A stretch of 49,060 nucleotides of DNA from Planctomycetota bacterium (GTDB taxonomy: Bacteria > Planctomycetota > UBA1135 > GCA-002748355), in assembly GCA_011321845.1 (NCBI GenBank), contig DROQ01000254.1:1-49060 (forward strand). The letters are read 5' to 3'. The first letter of the stretch is position 1. Each line of letters begins with the position of its first letter. Below, piece by piece: positions 45,299-49,060 of this stretch. A program made the position numbers and the translations under genes. The notes under the pieces are model-generated. The model was given only the letters and a program-made list of their open reading frames with translations. It had not been told where the DNA came from and did no database searches.

Positions 45299-47317
45299 AT
45301 GAAATCCATCACAGGAATCGTTCTTTCGCTGTCCCTGTTCCTGGTAGGAACCCTCCCCGGGCAGGGAGTTCAGTCCATTCTTGTCTCCAATTACGGAGCC
45401 CACCCGGACGATGGTTTGGATGACATTGCAGGCATTCGCGCCGCGATCGCAGCCATTCCCCAATATGCCTCCAACGTTATTTTGGAGTTTGAGGCTGGAG
45501 TTTATGATCTTAGCGCACGAACGGTTTTAGGCTTGCCCAAAGCAGGACAGACTCTTTTTACCTTCACCAATTACTCGAAAAGCGTTTCAGACCTGACGAT
45601 TGCCGGGAATGGTGCTGTATTCCTCTGCCATGGATTCAAGATCACAGATCCCATAGGTCAGGCCTGGTACAGCCTGTTCTACATCAATGGCCGAGCCCCG
45701 GGAAACAACCGCTTGTTGAACCTGCACATTCAGGATCTGACGGTGACCATGGGGAGGTTGCCTTATACGATGGGGACTTGTTCGAAGGTGTACCGTGCTT
45801 CCAATTCCAACCTACAGTCCAGTTTTTTTGACATAAAAATCGATCCCTCCTTCACCGGTAATTTCTCTAAGATGGTGGTGGAGATGCTCACGCATTACCC
45901 CACCCCTGGGCACCCGGGAGGGTTCAAATTCTTTTATGTCCAGGATCTTGGACAACCGGCCTTTCTCAAACTGCTTGGCAAGACCCCCGGGGGAGGCTCC
46001 AACGAGTACCGGTTTTCCGGGAATTACTCATCTCCATATTCAAACGAGGAGGGTTTCCGACTATTGGATGATCTGCCAACCCAGGCCAATGAACATGGCA
46101 AGCTCTATGCGAACCAAAGAGTCCTCTTCACCCATCATTACCGGGAAAACACCGCAATCGACATCGCCGCCTGCAACAGCGTGGAGATCGTGAACACCAC
46201 GATCCATCACTGGGCGGGAATGGGGATCGGGATCCATTACAGCTCGGATCTCAGCTTCAGTGGGGTAACGATTGCCCCCGATCCCCAGCGGGCTCCCAGC
46301 TATCCCATGTCCACGACTTCGGATGGGATCCACCTGCGGGAGATCAGTGGAACCGTTCAATGGAACGACTGTTTGTTTGCTGGAATGGGGGATGACGCCT
46401 TCAACATCTATACCCCCATGGACAAGGTCTACCATGGAGAGAATACAACCCAGCAAAGTTGTTTTGATGGTCCGGGAGGGACCCTGGAGGTGGACCATGC
46501 CTGTGCGGCAACTTGCTTGTACCAGCCTGGGGACCTCTTCGAGTTTTTGGATGAGCAAGGGAGACCTTTGGGGACGGACACTCTGAAGGCTCTTTTGACA
46601 CCCATTTGTGCGGTGGGCGCAGATGGGTTGCGGCTTCAATTCAACAACCCCCTTCCCCAAGTAAGTGGCCGGCCCATTACCTACATTTGCAACTTGAGCC
46701 AATATCCCAATTCGGTTTCTATCCAAAACTGCACGGTCGATCGCAACCAGGGCAATGGGTTTCTGGTCCGGCGCAATGTCACCATTGAAAACTGCACCGT
46801 GGTTGGGGCTCCAGCAACGGCGGTCACCGTGGGTCCCAGCGTGGGATACTGGAACGAAGGTCCATCCGGCAAGCAGGTTACCATTAGGAACTGCAGCTTT
46901 ACGGACCTTGGGTATGGAGATGGTTTTGGGCATCCTTGGGAAGGAGCTGTGACGATCGGGGGCTTCTGGCGAAAGAAGAATAAGGAGTGGACCTATGGTG
47001 GCCAAGGATGCGTCCATGACGTCCTGATCGATGGCTGCGATTTTTCGACGGTTGGGGGGACCAACGTGGTGTGCCGGTCCACGAATACGATCACGATTCA
47101 AAACTGCGCCTTCGAAGACAGCAGTTTTTGGGGTTATTTGTTGGACTATCCTGCAGAGGCGAAGAGGGCTGCCCAATCTCTCCTTTTCTTTTCCAAGACG
47201 GGCAGCGTTCAAATCTTGAACAACGAATTGGCCAACGGAGCGAGTTACATCTACCTGGACCGTTGGGAAGGGACCAAGCCCAATCCCTATGTCCTCAGTG
47301 GCAATTCTTGGCAGTAG
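45299..47317 (+). CDS. Secreted right-handed beta-helix protein, GH110-like
   Basis: 672 residues with signal peptide MKSITGIVLSLSLFLVGTLP (cut near GQG) and GGAGGAGGAAG before the ATG. It opens like pectate-lyase-fold enzymes (VSNYGAHPDDGLDDIAGIRA). Helix turns are visible throughout (VEIVNTTIHHWAGMGIGIHY, VSIQNCTVDRNQGNGFLVRR, VTIENCTVVG, ITIQNCAFEDSSFW). Residues about 337-368 (TTSDGIHL, then CLFAGMGDDAFNIYTP) resemble the double-Asp site of GH110 alpha-galactosidases. Activity on galactosides is only an inference. Codon use is less GC-rich than most neighbours, which fits transfer. It is followed nine bases later by the FG-GAP gene. Confidence 0.82.
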   Translation: MKSITGIVLSLSLFLVGTLPGQGVQSILVSNYGAHPDDGLDDIAGIRAAIAAIPQYASNVILEFEAGVYDLSARTVLGLPKAGQTLFTFTNYSKSVSDLTIAGNGAVFLCHGFKITDPIGQAWYSLFYINGRAPGNNRLLNLHIQDLTVTMGRLPYTMGTCSKVYRASNSNLQSSFFDIKIDPSFTGNFSKMVVEMLTHYPTPGHPGGFKFFYVQDLGQPAFLKLLGKTPGGGSNEYRFSGNYSSPYSNEEGFRLLDDLPTQANEHGKLYANQRVLFTHHYRENTAIDIAACNSVEIVNTTIHHWAGMGIGIHYSSDLSFSGVTIAPDPQRAPSYPMSTTSDGIHLREISGTVQWNDCLFAGMGDDAFNIYTPMDKVYHGENTTQQSCFDGPGGTLEVDHACAATCLYQPGDLFEFLDEQGRPLGTDTLKALLTPICAVGADGLRLQFNNPLPQVSGRPITYICNLSQYPNSVSIQNCTVDRNQGNGFLVRRNVTIENCTVVGAPATAVTVGPSVGYWNEGPSGKQVTIRNCSFTDLGYGDGFGHPWEGAVTIGGFWRKKNKEWTYGGQGCVHDVLIDGCDFSTVGGTNVVCRSTNTITIQNCAFEDSSFWGYLLDYPAEAKRAAQSLLFFSKTGSVQILNNELANGASYIYLDRWEGTKPNPYVLSGNSWQ

Positions 47318-47326
47318 GAGAAAGTT

Positions 47327-49057
47327 ATGAAGAGCAATTGGGTTTTCATGATCATATTCCTAGGGATATTCCCTTTCTCCTCTCTTCAGGGACAGACTAG
47401 GCTCTTTCATATGGAGGGGAAAAGCGTGAAGTTGGATATGACCTCCTTAGTAAGATGGGCTGGGGATGTAAACGGAGATGGCATCCCCGATTTTTGCTAT
47501 CACCAAACGATTCAAGCTGATCCAGGTATTTATCAAGTGAGGATCTTTTCGGGATCCGATGGGTCCTACCTTTGGGGCCAAAAGGGGTATCCTGGATGGG
47601 AAAAGGATCAGGGTTCTTTCAAGAAGGCTGCCGGTTATTACGCGGGTATCGGAGATGTAGACGGAGATGGAAGAGGGGACATTGTCTATCTTCTCCAAGA
47701 TTTCGGTGCCAACACAAACAGGGTTTCCCTGGTTCTTCGCTCAGGCCGCACAAAAAAAGTCATTTATCAAAAAGTTGTCTCCTCGTGGTTTCTTCCTACT
47801 GCGTTGGTAAAGTTTCTCGAAGTGATCGGGGATGTGGATGGGGATGGTGTCAAGGATGTTTTGCTCTCCACCGGAGTAGAAGCTTTACATTACGGCGTCG
47901 CGGTTGTATCCGGCAAGACCGGAAAGAAAATCCGCTTCCATACGGGAGGCCCCGGGATTTCCCCCTACTTTGGAGCCGTCATGCGACCTGCTCCCGACAT
48001 GGATCGGGATGGAGTGGATGATTATTTGATCTCATCCTCCAGCTACGGGGGAAATCCCCGCTATCACCAAGGCTGGGGGAAAGTCTGGCTCTATTCGGGG
48101 AAGACCGGAAAGGAAATCTGCACCTTTGAACTTGGTTCCAGGTATCGAGGAAGGTACTTCGGTCTGGAAGTCTCGGTGGTGGGCGATTTGGATGGGGATG
48201 GCTGGACCGATATTGGAATCTCTGAAGACAACTATGATTATGGAGCCGTTTGGTTCTTTTCCGGAAAGGAAGCGGCCAAGGGGAAGGCCTATACCCTCTA
48301 TTCCCTGCCCGGGAGTTTTAAGGGCGAACATCTAGGCCTGGCCCTTGCCCCTCTCGGGGATTGGGATGGCGATGGCCGGGATGATCTCGCGGTCTATGCC
48401 GCCACCCGGGTTTCGACCTACCCCAAAAAACAATACGAAGGCCTTGTCTATCTCTATTCGGGGAAGAAGCTGACTCTACGGAAGCCCTTCAAGGTTCTCG
48501 AGGGGAGGGGGCTCACGTGGGAAGGTTTTGGCAGCCATCTGAGGAACATTGGAGATCTTGACGGAGATGGGATCTCGGAACTCCTCGTGGTTACGGACAA
48601 TGGTTCCATGACGATAACCAAGCCCAATTACTTCGAGATCTGGAACCACAAGCATCTTGCTCTGAGCAGCGACCGGCACCTGGTCTCGATCTCCGGGAAG
48701 GGATCCAGGGTTCAATCTCTCCGCTTGGAAGCCGGGGACACGAACGCGGGCAAGTTCTACCTCCTCCTCGGCAGCCTGAGCGGCCCCAAGCCCGGCTTCA
48801 ACTACGCCGGCCTCCACGTCCCCTTGAACCCCGACGCCTATTTCTCCTGGACGGCCAGCCAAGGCCCCAACGCCCTCTTCCTCCGCTCCTCCTTCGGCGT
48901 CCTGGACGCGAACGGCCGCGCCAGCGCCAAGTTCATCCTCCCCCCCGGCATCCCCACCAGCCTCCTCTGGCTCCGCTTCTGGCACGCCTACCTGGTCTTC
49001 GACAGCAAGGGCTTCACCATGGCCAGCAACCCCGTCCCCCTCCTCTGGGACCGCTAA
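47327..49057 (+). CDS. Secreted FG-GAP (integrin-alpha-like) beta-propeller protein with conserved C-terminal domain
   Basis: 576 residues, GGAGAAAG before the ATG, signal peptide ending near FSSLQGQ. Seven calcium-loop motifs mark the blades: DVNGDGIPD, DVDGDGRGD, DVDGDGVKD, DMDRDGVDD, DLDGDGWTD, DWDGDGRDD and DLDGDGISE. The last 107 residues form a separate beta domain (GKFYLLLGSLSGPKPGF, FGVLDANGRASAKFILPPGI, FWHAYLVFDSKGFTMASNP). They recall C-terminal domains common in planctomycetal secreted proteins, perhaps for export or surface attachment. From about 48735 the codons become almost all C-ending, unlike the preceding propeller. It is the last gene, ending three bases before the window edge, and lies in one operon with the GH110-like gene. 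Confidence 0.88.
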   Translation: MKSNWVFMIIFLGIFPFSSLQGQTRLFHMEGKSVKLDMTSLVRWAGDVNGDGIPDFCYHQTIQADPGIYQVRIFSGSDGSYLWGQKGYPGWEKDQGSFKKAAGYYAGIGDVDGDGRGDIVYLLQDFGANTNRVSLVLRSGRTKKVIYQKVVSSWFLPTALVKFLEVIGDVDGDGVKDVLLSTGVEALHYGVAVVSGKTGKKIRFHTGGPGISPYFGAVMRPAPDMDRDGVDDYLISSSSYGGNPRYHQGWGKVWLYSGKTGKEICTFELGSRYRGRYFGLEVSVVGDLDGDGWTDIGISEDNYDYGAVWFFSGKEAAKGKAYTLYSLPGSFKGEHLGLALAPLGDWDGDGRDDLAVYAATRVSTYPKKQYEGLVYLYSGKKLTLRKPFKVLEGRGLTWEGFGSHLRNIGDLDGDGISELLVVTDNGSMTITKPNYFEIWNHKHLALSSDRHLVSISGKGSRVQSLRLEAGDTNAGKFYLLLGSLSGPKPGFNYAGLHVPLNPDAYFSWTASQGPNALFLRSSFGVLDANGRASAKFILPPGIPTSLLWLRFWHAYLVFDSKGFTMASNPVPLLWDR

Positions 49058-49060
49058 ACC

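Noticed and set aside
48476-48985. 169-codon minus-strand frame at the end of the window
   Set aside because: A shadow of the C-ending codons in the last domain of the FG-GAP gene.

Overview
This is a GC-rich window with densely packed genes on both strands. It encodes a Gram-negative-type cell: KdsB (CMP-Kdo synthesis), lipoproteins, a NagZ-type glucosaminidase and anhydro-MurNAc kinase are all present. The many secreted proteins of unknown family, the protein joining TPRs to two RNA polymerase alpha-CTD domains, the DUF1844 protein beside pyrG, and the FG-GAP protein with a conserved C-terminal cassette all suggest the phylum Planctomycetota or a close relative. That placement is an inference; no rRNA or other phylogenetic marker was tested. 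A complete selenocysteine tRNA shows that the organism probably makes selenoproteins, although none was recognised here.

Layout. 1-2.6 kb: the lysine-rich tail of a histone-H1-like protein, a bidirectional terminator, an EI24/CysZ-like membrane protein and glutaryl-CoA dehydrogenase. 3.0-5.7 kb: two tandem secreted paralogues of unknown function. 5.8-9.3 kb (minus): lipoprotein - kdsB - pyrG - DUF1844, with two 4-bp start/stop overlaps. 9.5-12.7 kb: a membrane-anchored double-LysM protein, the wreck of an IS1182-like transposase, a long perfect inverted repeat and a sigma-54 response regulator. 12.7-23.7 kb (plus): anmK, a periplasmic HEAT protein with a degenerate receiver domain, dihydroorotase, a secreted unknown, and an operon of Na+/solute symporter - nagZ - GHL10-type lipoprotein. 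With anmK, this last group suggests uptake and recycling of murein sugars. 23.8 kb: tRNA-Sec. 24-31.4 kb: a secreted protein, then (minus) tig - clpP - clpX - rlmN and a HEAT protein. 31.7-37.2 kb: mnmG (plus), then ruvA, the TPR/alpha-CTD protein and a glycosyltransferase (minus). 37.4-44.2 kb (plus): a secreted beta-propeller, then a probable operon of GCS2-CBS fusion, AstE/AspA-like hydrolase, folE and an old-yellow-enzyme homologue, followed by tRNA-Met with a clear promoter.

44.3-49.06 kb is the accessory part. It has an array of four tandem hairpins whose stems co-vary, a (CTTCT)n tract that appears to put a secreted protein out of frame with its start, a GH110-like beta-helix protein and a seven-bladed FG-GAP propeller. 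The last ~107 codons of the propeller gene switch abruptly to C-ending codons.

A window-wide signal concerns translation starts. Several first-of-operon genes lack a Shine-Dalgarno sequence and instead carry TANNNT six or seven bases before the ATG, which suggests leaderless mRNAs. Genes inside operons, and several others, have clear Shine-Dalgarno sites.
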